From NCBI GenBank assembly GCA_965656605.1, contig CBFHLC010000031.1, positions 1-24,983 of the forward strand: a stretch of 24,983 nucleotides of DNA. Direction: 5' to 3'. The notes beneath the pieces were generated by a model that saw only the letters and a list, made by a program, of their open reading frames with translations, had not been told where the DNA came from and made no database searches. How positions within the stretch are numbered: the first letter of the stretch is position 1; each line of letters begins with the position of its first letter. Made by a program: the position numbers and the translations under genes. This document shows positions 8,101-14,599 of the stretch, in pieces. The stretch is from Litorivicinus sp965656605 (GTDB lineage Bacteria; Pseudomonadota; Gammaproteobacteria; Pseudomonadales; Litorivicinaceae).

Positions 8101-8950
8101 GATCGATGATCAAGATCCCGGCTTGACGCCCAAGGTGACCTTCGAGGCGATTTCGGCGCCTGCGGTCACCGGTACCCGACCTAAAGTCGCGATCCTGCGT
8201 GAACAGGGCGTCAACGGACAGATCGAAATGGCAGGTGCGTTTAGCGCAGCCGGTTTTGAGGCCGTCGATGTGCATATGCAGGACTTAGCTAACCATCCCG
8301 ATCTGCTCAAAGATTTCCAAGGGCTGGCTGCCTGTGGTGGTTTCAGTTTTGGCGACGTATTGGGCGCGGGTGGCGGTTGGGCCGCGGGCATCCTAGAGGC
8401 GCCGGCTTTGCGTGATGCGTTCCAAGGCTACTTCGAGCGTGGCGATACCTTTACCTTGGGTGTCTGTAACGGTTGCCAGATGGTGTCGCGCTTAAAGGAC
8501 ATTATCCCGGGTGCTCAGCACTGGCCAGGTTTTATGCAAAACCGTAGCCGTCAGTTTGAGGCGCGCCTGGCCATTGTCGAGGTGATGAAATCACCGTCGG
8601 TTCTGCTGGATGGCATGACCGGCAGTCAGTTGATGATCGCGGTCGCCCATGGTGAGGGCCGGATCGAGCTGGCTCAAAGCGATCTGGATGCACTGAGTGC
8701 CAAGCAACAGACCGCGTTGCGTTACGTCGACAACTACGGACAGGCTGCTGAGCACTACCCGGTTAACCCTAACGGGTCGGTCGGTGGTTTGAATGGATTC
8801 TGCTCTGAGGACGGCCGGGTCACGATCATGATGCCGCACCCGGAACGAGTGACCCGCGTGCTGCAGCATTCCTACGCACCTAAGTCGTGGGGCCAGGGTG
8901 ACGCGCCCTGGAGTCGTCTGTTCGACAACGCGCGGATCTTTGTTCAGTAA
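5198..8950 (+). CDS. purL: Phosphoribosylformylglycinamidine synthase, single-chain type
   Basis: This enzyme makes FGAM from FGAR, glutamine and ATP, the fourth step of de novo purine synthesis, in the cytoplasm. At 1250 residues it is the large fused form typical of gammaproteobacteria (E. coli 1295). In order: a PurS-like N-terminal part (1 to about 140), a linker with the NSEHCRHKIFNADW motif (about 191-204), two AIR-synthase-like halves beginning near ETHNHPTAISPFSGA (about 271), and a C-terminal class I glutaminase. The glutaminase triad is visible: Cys1090 in GVCNGCQ, and His1214 and Glu1216 in MPHPERV. CAGGAG lies 5 bases before the ATG, so the start is firm. It is a lone gene facing mltF on the left. 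On the right its stop (8948-8950) directly abuts the stop of the convergent unknown gene. No anomalies seen. Confidence 0.98.
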   Translation: MRVIYGQEAYPTFEIARRLPGVDASQIRTQWIYLIDGDASLDDAKLERLLNPAAALTPSLVVGPRIGTRSPWSSKATDIFYRVGLDVRRVERAVVFSAPFDLVPHADALHDRMTECCVEQIDALSELFSTEAARPLGRVELGQDGIAALSDANAQLGLALSADEVEYLAEAFGALQRDPTDVELMMFAQANSEHCRHKIFNADWSIDGKVQDKSLFRMIRDTHAAAPEGVISAYSDNAAVVQGFQANRLWPDSDGVYRSHTEDAQMLIKVETHNHPTAISPFSGAATGAGGEIRDEGATGAGAKPKAGLTGFTTSHLRIPGLGQPWESPENKPDRIATPLQIMIEGPIGGASFNNEFGRPNLCGYFRDFEYQSWGYHKPIMLAGGLGTVRPEQALKDPFPAGSHLVVLGGPGMLIGLGGGAASSVASGDSSAELDFASVQRGNPEMERRCQEVIDGCWRLGDDNPILFIHDVGAGGLSNALPELVKDGGTGGRFDLRKVLIDEPGMSPLEIWCNESQERYVLAISPERLAAFEALCQRERCPYAVVGEATDEQRLVVEDSLLGDTPVDLPLDVLFGKPPKMHRQVARQTPSFEPINVGDLTLDQAALKVLEHPTVASKKFLITIGDRTITGLVHRDQMVGPWQVPVADCAVTLLDFDGDAGEAMSMGERTPLAILSGPASARVALAESLTNLFAAPVASLADVRMSANWMAAADHQDQGAVLYDTVQALSESCQSLGVAVPVGKDSMSMKSKWDQGESVSPVSLVLTAFAPLASVKHSLTPVLDTEMESQLWWIPLDTQLPLGGSVLGQVVDQLGDTAPDISDMSRLTGLLQWLNKFRDALGGYHDVSDGGLWAALCEMAFASRAGLEIALHKLDPWQALFSETPGVVVQVPLTLAQEARRSAEKRGLLAIHLGSCTREHQRIQVTHEGETIIDRPRATLERHWSRVSYEIAARRDNPECAQEEFMGLIDDQDPGLTPKVTFEAISAPAVTGTRPKVAILREQGVNGQIEMAGAFSAAGFEAVDVHMQDLANHPDLLKDFQGLAACGGFSFGDVLGAGGGWAAGILEAPALRDAFQGYFERGDTFTLGVCNGCQMVSRLKDIIPGAQHWPGFMQNRSRQFEARLAIVEVMKSPSVLLDGMTGSQLMIAVAHGEGRIELAQSDLDALSAKQQTALRYVDNYGQAAEHYPVNPNGSVGGLNGFCSEDGRVTIMMPHPERVTRVLQHSYAPKSWGQGDAPWSRLFDNARIFVQ

Positions 8951-9763
8951 CTACTCAATTGCAGGTAACGGTGGAACCCTGACTTCCACCTGCGCCTGCA
9001 AGACTTGAACGGGGCGGTGCGACTTTTGGCTTTCGATCCAAAAGACCAGGCGCGCTGGTGGCTCATCTTCTGGCCAAATCTGTTCAACGGATTGCGTGAA
9101 ACGCCAGTGCTGGCGTTCCTCATCCCAGCGTCCCAATTGATAATCGATTACTGAGTGACTGGCTTGATAGAACACTCCTTCAGCGGGGCCGCCAGGAATT
9201 TTTCGATTTTCTGATCGAACTAGCCTAACCATGTGGGCCGTTAGGTCGTTCAGATTGTGCTTGAAGTCAGGTCCCGGCTCGAACGTCAGGTTAAATGCAG
9301 CTGTTTCGAAAAGTTTAGCCTTTAAAACGCCGACATCCTGTGGATTAGGTGTCTTGGGTTTGGTGCCTTGGAGTAGCCCCCTCCATTCTTGACCGTTTAG
9401 AAAGGCTTGTGGTGTGAATTCGGTGCCCCACGGATTGTTACGAATTAATTGTCGCTGGCGGCGATCGCTAAAATGGCGAGCAAAGGGATCCAGCCATCTC
9501 GTCGCGCGTCGCCAACTGATGTGCCACGCGATGGCTGCAATGGATTCGTCGGTGTCAATCCGCCCCAATACGATTGCGGGCCACACGATCTCATTATCAA
9601 CCTCGGTTTGGAATATCTCTAATAACGAAACCTGATTAGAGCCTGAATCAAAATTCTGTGGTTGCGCACGCACGACCAAAGGTCCGTCGGCAGCTTGCAC
9701 CGGGGTCGCTAACATTAAGACCGAAGCAAACCGGAGGGCGGATTTTTGGTATAGTCTGGCCAT
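8951..9763 (-). CDS. Exported protein of unknown function
   Basis: I do not recognise this 270-residue protein. A Sec-type signal peptide is clear: charged MARLYQKSALR, a hydrophobic core, and a signal peptidase I site after ATPVQA (about residue 24). I see no lipobox Cys and no later membrane segment, so the product is probably periplasmic. The mature part is rich in Trp, Arg and Gln and has one cluster of basic and aromatic residues (about 79-110). No Cys appears in the mature protein and no catalytic motif stands out. The region looks somewhat AT-richer than its neighbours. No Shine-Dalgarno is visible; a TACACT hexamer lies 7-12 bases before the ATG on the minus strand, which would allow a near-leaderless transcript. 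The gene is isolated, with purL abutting its 3' end and the 85-residue gene starting 18 bases from its 5' end in the opposite direction. Confidence 0.75.
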   Translation of the reverse strand: MARLYQKSALRFASVLMLATPVQAADGPLVVRAQPQNFDSGSNQVSLLEIFQTEVDNEIVWPAIVLGRIDTDESIAAIAWHISWRRATRWLDPFARHFSDRRQRQLIRNNPWGTEFTPQAFLNGQEWRGLLQGTKPKTPNPQDVGVLKAKLFETAAFNLTFEPGPDFKHNLNDLTAHMVRLVRSENRKIPGGPAEGVFYQASHSVIDYQLGRWDEERQHWRFTQSVEQIWPEDEPPARLVFWIESQKSHRPVQVLQAQVEVRVPPLPAIE

Positions 9764-9768
9764 ACCAA
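9746..9768. promoter_or_regulatory. Inverted repeat and extended -10 between two divergent unknown genes
   Basis: TTGGTAT (9746-9752) and ATACCAA (9762-9768) form a perfect 7-bp inverted repeat with a 9-base spacer. The left arm overlaps an extended -10 on the plus strand (TGG plus TATAGT, 9747-9755), about 27 bases before the 85-residue gene. The right arm covers the ATG of the exported-protein gene (9761-9763). The -35 position for the plus-strand promoter is poor, which is tolerated by extended -10 promoters. An operator controlling both genes is an inference. Confidence 0.35.
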
Positions 9769-9781
9769 TTAGTGTAGACCA

Positions 9782-10039
9782 ATGCGTACAGATTTCTTCT
9801 CACATCGACCGCTGACTATTGATGTCACGCCGTCACGAATCGACCGTCCCAGCGTCGCATCAGATGTGGTTGAAGTGCGCGCGGTCCCTGCGGTTCGCGC
9901 GGTCATGCGTGATTTGCCGCCAGCCCAGCCCGATCCCGAATTGCCTCGTCAGGGCCAGCGTGCTCAGTCCGGTTACGCTCAGGTGGGATCGATGGATGAT
10001 CAAGCGCCCAAAGTGATGGGGTTCGACGCCTGGGTCTGA
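9782..10039 (+). CDS. Small conserved-looking protein of unknown function upstream of rsmJ
   Basis: An 85-residue frame starting MRTDFFSHRP and ending GFDAWV. Its codons show the normal coding bias of the window (many first-position G: GTG, GAA, GCG, GTC, GAT), while the overlapping frames do not, so I take it as a real gene. The C-terminal third (RQGQRAQSGYAQ, a short polar stretch, then GFDAWV) resembles small gammaproteobacterial hypotheticals I recall that end in a Tyr-containing repeat-like segment and a GVDxYx tail. I cannot name a family. There is no signal peptide and no membrane segment. An extended -10 lies about 27 bases upstream; the ribosome-binding site is weak. It runs into the rsmJ reading frame, whose open region begins inside this gene, so the two are probably co-transcribed. 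An alternative is that ATG 9992 (SD AGGTGGG) begins rsmJ and a frameshift follows. Confidence 0.55.
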   Translation: MRTDFFSHRPLTIDVTPSRIDRPSVASDVVEVRAVPAVRAVMRDLPPAQPDPELPRQGQRAQSGYAQVGSMDDQAPKVMGFDAWV

Positions 10040-10104
10040 TTCCTTTTTTCCAAACCGATCCGCTACCCGAGTTTGGCCGTCAGGCAGATCCGGATGAGGC
10101 GGCG

Positions 10105-10713
10105 TTGGTCTTTGAATCGGGGCGCTGGTGCATGCGCCATCCGCAGCTTAAAAACCCTTTGTCGATCGACTTCGATGCCGGCGATTTGGCGCGTCGTGCA
10201 CGTCAGGGTGGCGAGATGCTGGCCCGCGCCTGCGGTGCTAGCAAGGGGCTGAGTATAATTGATGCCACCGCAGGACTGGGTCGAGACTCGGTATTGCTGG
10301 CCTGTGCAGGGGCGCGGGTTACGGCGCTCGAGAATCATCCGGCATTGGCGTGGTGGTTGGTGCAAAACTTAGCAATGGCCCGCAGCATTCCTCACATTCA
10401 GTGCATCCAGGCGGATGCTACCCATTACTTGACCGAACACACCTGCGATTTGGTCTATCTAGATCCGATGTTTCCCCATCGCGACAAGTCGGCTGCGGTG
10501 GGAGGGGAGTCCAAGGTGCTTCAGGCATTTGCGCCGCCGCCCAGCGAGCTGGATGAGGCGGCCTTGTTTGACGCTGCATGGAACAGCTGTCAGTACCGCG
10601 TGGTGGTTAAGCGCCCGATCAAAGCGCCATTTCTGGCTGGCCGCGAGCCAGCTTCTAGTCTGAAGGGCAAAGCCGTTCGGTTTGATCTGTACGGCAAGCG
10701 CAAGCTGCCTTAG
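10105..10713 (+). CDS. rsmJ: 16S rRNA (guanine1516-N2)-methyltransferase RsmJ, start uncertain
   Basis: RsmJ methylates G1516 of 16S rRNA in the small ribosomal subunit, using S-adenosylmethionine. The SAM-binding stretch IDATAGLGRDSVLLA, the YLDPMFPHRDKSA motif and the late KRP (VVVKRPIKAP) are all present, which makes the family secure. The coordinates use a TTG start with a good SD (GGATGAGG, 10092-10099) and give 202 residues; known RsmJ proteins are about 240-260. Upstream in the same frame, open from 10000, the translation continues with RLGLIPFF and further residues that match the N-terminal LGLPLL region of relatives, so the real protein probably begins earlier. No ATG, GTG or TTG exists in that segment (10000-10104). 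The options are a CTG at 10030 or 10036, ATT at 10039, or a one-base frameshift after ATG 9992, which would give about 240 residues. The stop overlaps the plsB stop by 4 bases. Confidence 0.85.
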   Translation: MVFESGRWCMRHPQLKNPLSIDFDAGDLARRARQGGEMLARACGASKGLSIIDATAGLGRDSVLLACAGARVTALENHPALAWWLVQNLAMARSIPHIQCIQADATHYLTEHTCDLVYLDPMFPHRDKSAAVGGESKVLQAFAPPPSELDEAALFDAAWNSCQYRVVVKRPIKAPFLAGREPASSLKGKAVRFDLYGKRKLP

Positions 10714-12686
10714 ATCAAAAACTGGCGATCAATTTGAGCAAAACTGGCCAGCCAACGTTTGGCTGAGCGTTCGACTCTTTTACTCAGCTGGCCATCCACT
10801 AACACGCCGCTCTGTTCGAGCTGCTCGACAAACGCGCGATACGGTGCCAGGTTCAATACGGATAATTCAGAGCGCCCAGACAGCAGCAAGGCATCTCGCG
10901 CACGACTGCGGGCACTGATCACAATGTGCTCGACCGAGCTTGGCGGAGCGTCCATGCAGCTTTGCAAGACGCACAGCAGGCGCGTCACGTCGGCGACCAC
11001 CGGCTCGGCCAAGGCAGCCAGCAAGCGATAGTCTTGGTTGGTCTTGGGGCCATCGAGATCGGCTGCCTTCAGTGCACGCTGGGCTTGTTCGAGCATGCCT
11101 CGATAGTCCGCAGGGATGTGCAGGCTTAGCGAGAATGCCGGCCAGGCTAGATCGAATAGGGATTTAATCCGACGTGGACTGGCCCCGCTCAGCTGGCCAA
11201 TCGCCAGCAAGCCCAGTGCCATGGCGCGATGTTTGATAGACCCCGCGGCATACAGCAACTGGTCCCGGCCCTCGGGTGGAGCGTGGACAATCGGCTCGAC
11301 CCCGGACTCGATTAGGTAGCCCAGTGCTTGTGCCTGCTCGACGTAATCCTTCTGGCTATCTAGGCCACAGGCCTGATCAAAGATACTGACCGCGCGATCT
11401 AGCTCACTGCGTCTAGCCCGATGGCCAGCAAAGCCTGGCAGCAGCAATCCGATTCTGGCGACTGGTCCCGCCGGCATCTGCGCCTGCCAACGTTGCAATA
11501 ATTCCTCAGAGATCTGATCCAAGGTGTTGTTGGGTTCCAGATCAAACGGTTGGCCGAATCGGGTCCGTACGCGACCCAGTGGATCCGCGCGAAGCATTCG
11601 CCAGGCTTTAGGCAGATCCCCCAGGCTTTCTGTGGACTTTTGACTGCCCTCGAGCTCGGCTCGGTAGCCCTGCGAGTCCGGCATCCGATCGTACGCCAGC
11701 GTGACCGGCACGATCGCCAGTGGTGTGTGTTCGGCGCAGGCTAATAAATCCCGCACCAGTCCCAACTTTAAGGGGCGGCATTGCCCGTCGCGGCTTCGCC
11801 CACCTTCTGGGAAAATTAAGATCGGCTGTCGCCTGCGAACCACGCTGGATAAATAGCCTTTAACCGTCTGTTGATACAGCGGGTCGCCTTTGAACTGACG
11901 ACGAATGAAGAAAGCACCGCCTGCGCGTAGGATTCGGCCGATGACAGGCAGATTTAAGTTAATCCCGGCCGCAATCACCGGTGGCGTCAGGCCTGCTCGG
12001 AATAACAGCCAACTGATCAGCAGATAATCCAGATGGCTGCGGTGGGTGACCAAATAGACAGGGACCCGATTGCCCAGCTCTTGACGCACCTGATGCAGGC
12101 CTTCGATATCGATGCCCTGATAAAAGCGTGACCAGAACCAGTTCAAGACGCCATCAAAGGTTCGCGTCATCGCGGGGCTGGGTCGGGCAGCTAGCTCTTT
12201 GACTAAACGCTTGACCCGCTTGTTATCGCTGGGGTGTTGCAGGTAGGGCGCCAGTGCTGGCTCGTCCAGCACTCGACGCTGAATTGCACTGATCGGGTCG
12301 GTCGCTGGGGGCACGCCTTGGTAGTACTGCTGACGGGGCTGGTCAGGATCCTGGGTGGCCAGTCCCAAACGAACGGTTGCTCGGCGGCCACGTAAAAGAA
12401 TGCTAAGCAGGCGCCACAAGCCCTTGGGTTTGCGCGCCCAACGACCATTACCCAGCATCACACTGGCGGGAATGAATTCCCCGGCCGGGTTGGAGTCGGG
12501 GGTGCGTCCGGTCGCGGCACGAATCAGTGCGCGGCTGGCAGCGTCATCCGGAAAGGCCCGGATGGCAATGTCGGCAGGCCATTGGGCCAGTGGCAGGTCA
12601 AATAGGGCTTGGCCGCTCAATAGGGCGCCGGCACGGACCTTTTGGGTGTTGTTATCAGTCACGCGCGCTAAGATACCAGCATTCAT
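10710..12686 (-). CDS. plsB: Glycerol-3-phosphate 1-O-acyltransferase PlsB
   Basis: PlsB transfers an acyl chain to sn-glycerol 3-phosphate, giving lysophosphatidic acid, the first step of membrane phospholipid synthesis at the inner membrane. The four acyltransferase blocks are in order, numbered from the chosen ATG: HRSHLD (H215-D220, the HX4D catalytic dyad), GAFFIRRQF (257-265), FPEGGRSR (292-299) and IVPVTLAYDR (325-334), preceded by WFWSRFYQGI, a PlsB hallmark. At 658 residues it is clearly shorter than E. coli PlsB (807), with about 90 residues missing before the HX4D block. The ATG complementary to 12684-12686 gives MNAGILARVTDNN. An in-frame GTG at 12762-12764 would add 26 residues but would run into dgt. 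Neither start has a good Shine-Dalgarno. The promoter must lie inside the divergent dgt gene, because only 17 bases separate the two starts. Confidence 0.9.
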   Translation of the reverse strand: MNAGILARVTDNNTQKVRAGALLSGQALFDLPLAQWPADIAIRAFPDDAASRALIRAATGRTPDSNPAGEFIPASVMLGNGRWARKPKGLWRLLSILLRGRRATVRLGLATQDPDQPRQQYYQGVPPATDPISAIQRRVLDEPALAPYLQHPSDNKRVKRLVKELAARPSPAMTRTFDGVLNWFWSRFYQGIDIEGLHQVRQELGNRVPVYLVTHRSHLDYLLISWLLFRAGLTPPVIAAGINLNLPVIGRILRAGGAFFIRRQFKGDPLYQQTVKGYLSSVVRRRQPILIFPEGGRSRDGQCRPLKLGLVRDLLACAEHTPLAIVPVTLAYDRMPDSQGYRAELEGSQKSTESLGDLPKAWRMLRADPLGRVRTRFGQPFDLEPNNTLDQISEELLQRWQAQMPAGPVARIGLLLPGFAGHRARRSELDRAVSIFDQACGLDSQKDYVEQAQALGYLIESGVEPIVHAPPEGRDQLLYAAGSIKHRAMALGLLAIGQLSGASPRRIKSLFDLAWPAFSLSLHIPADYRGMLEQAQRALKAADLDGPKTNQDYRLLAALAEPVVADVTRLLCVLQSCMDAPPSSVEHIVISARSRARDALLLSGRSELSVLNLAPYRAFVEQLEQSGVLVDGQLSKRVERSAKRWLASFAQIDRQFLI

Positions 12687-12703
12687 CAGGATTGGATGCC
12701 GTA

Positions 12704-14020
12704 TTGGATTGGGATCGTCTGCTGTGCCGTGATCGACGCGGCCCACAAAATATCTGGAGCACACAGGCTGACACCAGTGTTCGCAAGCAGTTTCATCGGG
12801 ACTATGATCGCGTGGTGTTCTCGGATGCGTTTCGGCGCTTGTCTGCTAAAACTCAGGTGCATCCAATGGCCGAGAACGATCAGGTCCATGATCGTCTGAT
12901 TCACTCACTCGAGGTCAGCTGCGTGGCGCGTACCTTTGGTATGCGTGTTGGCGAGTGGCTAGATGAGCAAGGCGAGCTGCCCAAGGGGGTTCATCCGGAC
13001 GATTTAGGCACGGTCGTACAAGCGGCGGCCTTGGCCCACGATATCGGCAACCCGCCGTTTGGCCATTCAGGAGAGGAGGCGATCCGCGCGTTCTGGCACA
13101 GCGATGTTGGCCAGCAGTGCCTGACACCCCTGAGTCCTAACATCCAGGCAGAATTGAAAAGCTTTGAGGGCAATGCCCAAGGGTTTCGGGTGTTGAGTCA
13201 GTTGGATCCGAATCGCTTTGACGGGGGGATGCGCCTGACCGCAGCGACTCTGGGCGCCTTCGTCAAATATCCCTGGACCCGGGATGCCAAACCCGGCGGT
13301 AAATACGGTATCAACCACAGCGAATGGGAGCAGTTCAGTCAAGTTGCAGATCGCCTGGGATTGAACTCACTCAGTCGTAACTGTTGCGCTCGACACCCGC
13401 TGGTGTACTTGCTCGAGGCGGCGGATGATGCGTGCTACAGCGTGATCGATATCGAAGACGCGGTCGAGATGCGGGTGATCACCCATGCCCAAGCCAAAGA
13501 CGTGCTGTTCGATCTGATTGATCCGGCCAGCCACCCCACGCTTGAGGGTTTAGATCAGCATCGGTTCTTGTACCGTGCCCGCGGTCTGATTATTGATCAG
13601 CTTGAAGACGCCATGCTTAACGGCTTTCAGCTTCAATACGAGGTCATCATGCGCGGCGAGGAGGCACAGGATCTGCTAAGTGCTGGCGATCCGCGGGATA
13701 CGGTGCGCGTACTCAAGGCCTTCGCCAGTGAGCGGATTTATCAGTCCGATCAAAAACAGTTGCGTCAGGTAGACGCACACCAGCGTATTCACGAAATCCT
13801 AGAGGCGCTGATCGGTGCGCTGTACGAGCGGTATTTGTCGAATCGGCAGTCGCATGGATTTAGCCGGCAGGCCGTCACGGTATTGAGCGAGCTAAAACGC
13901 TCGCTGCCCGACAGCGATCTGCCGCTTTATACCCAATACCAGTTAGCGCTGGATCATGTCTCGGGCATGACCGATCCGTACTTGGTGGCGTTCCACGAGC
14001 GCCTACAGCAGTGGCTCTAA
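12704..14020 (+). CDS. dgt: Deoxyguanosinetriphosphate triphosphohydrolase (HD-domain dNTPase)
   Basis: Dgt-family enzymes hydrolyse dGTP or other dNTPs to the nucleoside and triphosphate and help control dNTP pools. From the TTG at 12704 the product is 438 residues and begins MDWDRLLCRDRRG, the usual family opening. The HD-domain residues are visible: His67 in DRLIHSLEV, His112-Asp113 in AALAHDIGNPPFGHSGE, and a later Asp in DACYSVIDIEDA (about 243-254). The sequence HRDYDRVVFSDAFRRLSAKTQV (31-52, shown here only as a motif name) is also typical. The frame stays open upstream to 12527, but that part has no family resemblance and lies in plsB, so the TTG start is preferred; GGA seven bases upstream may act as SD. 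The start lies 17 bases from the plsB ATG, and the stop overlaps tesA by 18 bases. Whether dGTP is the true substrate cannot be told. Confidence 0.9.
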   Translation: MDWDRLLCRDRRGPQNIWSTQADTSVRKQFHRDYDRVVFSDAFRRLSAKTQVHPMAENDQVHDRLIHSLEVSCVARTFGMRVGEWLDEQGELPKGVHPDDLGTVVQAAALAHDIGNPPFGHSGEEAIRAFWHSDVGQQCLTPLSPNIQAELKSFEGNAQGFRVLSQLDPNRFDGGMRLTAATLGAFVKYPWTRDAKPGGKYGINHSEWEQFSQVADRLGLNSLSRNCCARHPLVYLLEAADDACYSVIDIEDAVEMRVITHAQAKDVLFDLIDPASHPTLEGLDQHRFLYRARGLIIDQLEDAMLNGFQLQYEVIMRGEEAQDLLSAGDPRDTVRVLKAFASERIYQSDQKQLRQVDAHQRIHEILEALIGALYERYLSNRQSHGFSRQAVTVLSELKRSLPDSDLPLYTQYQLALDHVSGMTDPYLVAFHERLQQWL

Positions 14021-14599
14021 GGATTGCCACACAGCGTCCAGCAGGATGGGTTGGGCCTGTGCCGTGGGGTGCAGGCGATCCTCTTGAAACATTGACTCAT
14101 CCAGGGCGATAGCTTCTAAAAAAAACGGCATCAGCTGCGCCCCCGTCTGTTCGGCCACTTCGGGGAATACCGCCTCAAAGGCTTGAACGTAGCGTCGTCC
14201 GTAGCTGGGTGGCAGGCGCATCCCCAGGAGCAGTACCTTCGCGTCGATCGCCTGGGCTGCATTCACCATTGTGGTTAAGTTTCGTTGCATCCGCTGGGTC
14301 GACAGTCCACGCAATCCATCGTTAGCACCTAGCTCTAACACCAGCACGCTGGGCCGATAGCGGGCCAAGTCGTCATTCAGACGTGCTAGTCCCCCACCGG
14401 TGGTCTCGCCGGAGATACTGAGGTTGATCACCTCGCGTTCATCCCCACTGTCCCTTAGACGATCTTGCAATAACCAGGCCCACCCTTGCTCGATCTCTAG
14501 TCCATAAGCGGCCGATAGGCTGTCGCCGAACACCATAATTGGGCCTTTTGCGATGGCCCAGGGCGATAGCAAGGCAAGAATCAGTAGGAAATAGCGCAT
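14003..14599 (-). CDS. tesA: Multifunctional acyl-CoA thioesterase I / lysophospholipase (SGNH hydrolase)
   Basis: TesA is a periplasmic esterase with thioesterase, arylesterase and lysophospholipase activity in E. coli. The 198-residue protein has a signal peptide (MRYFLLILALLSPWAIA, cleavage after residue 17) and all four SGNH blocks: GDSLS with nucleophile Ser27, Gly64 in SISGE, Asn93 in GAND, and the pair Asp174/His177 in DRLHP. Length is normal. The SD GGAG lies 5 bases before the ATG and inside the first codons of the divergent ABC ATPase gene. The two start codons share the palindrome CATG (14597-14600). The tesA / ybbA arrangement is conserved in E. coli, which supports both calls. 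The 3' end overlaps dgt by 18 bases. I see no anomaly in the active site. Confidence 0.93.
   Translation of the reverse strand: MRYFLLILALLSPWAIAKGPIMVFGDSLSAAYGLEIEQGWAWLLQDRLRDSGDEREVINLSISGETTGGGLARLNDDLARYRPSVLVLELGANDGLRGLSTQRMQRNLTTMVNAAQAIDAKVLLLGMRLPPSYGRRYVQAFEAVFPEVAEQTGAQLMPFFLEAIALDESMFQEDRLHPTAQAQPILLDAVWQSLEPLL

Noticed and set aside
10005..10016. Possible -1 slippery site (CCCAAAG) before the rsmJ frame
   Set aside because: In the upstream frame the codons are CCC AAA GTG, so the X XXY YYZ phasing is wrong for tandem slippage, and no downstream pseudoknot is evident.
12527..12703. 59-codon N-terminal extension of dgt
   Set aside because: The translation (many Arg, Trp, Gly) is unlike any Dgt and runs antisense to plsB coding sequence; the family opening begins at TTG 12704.
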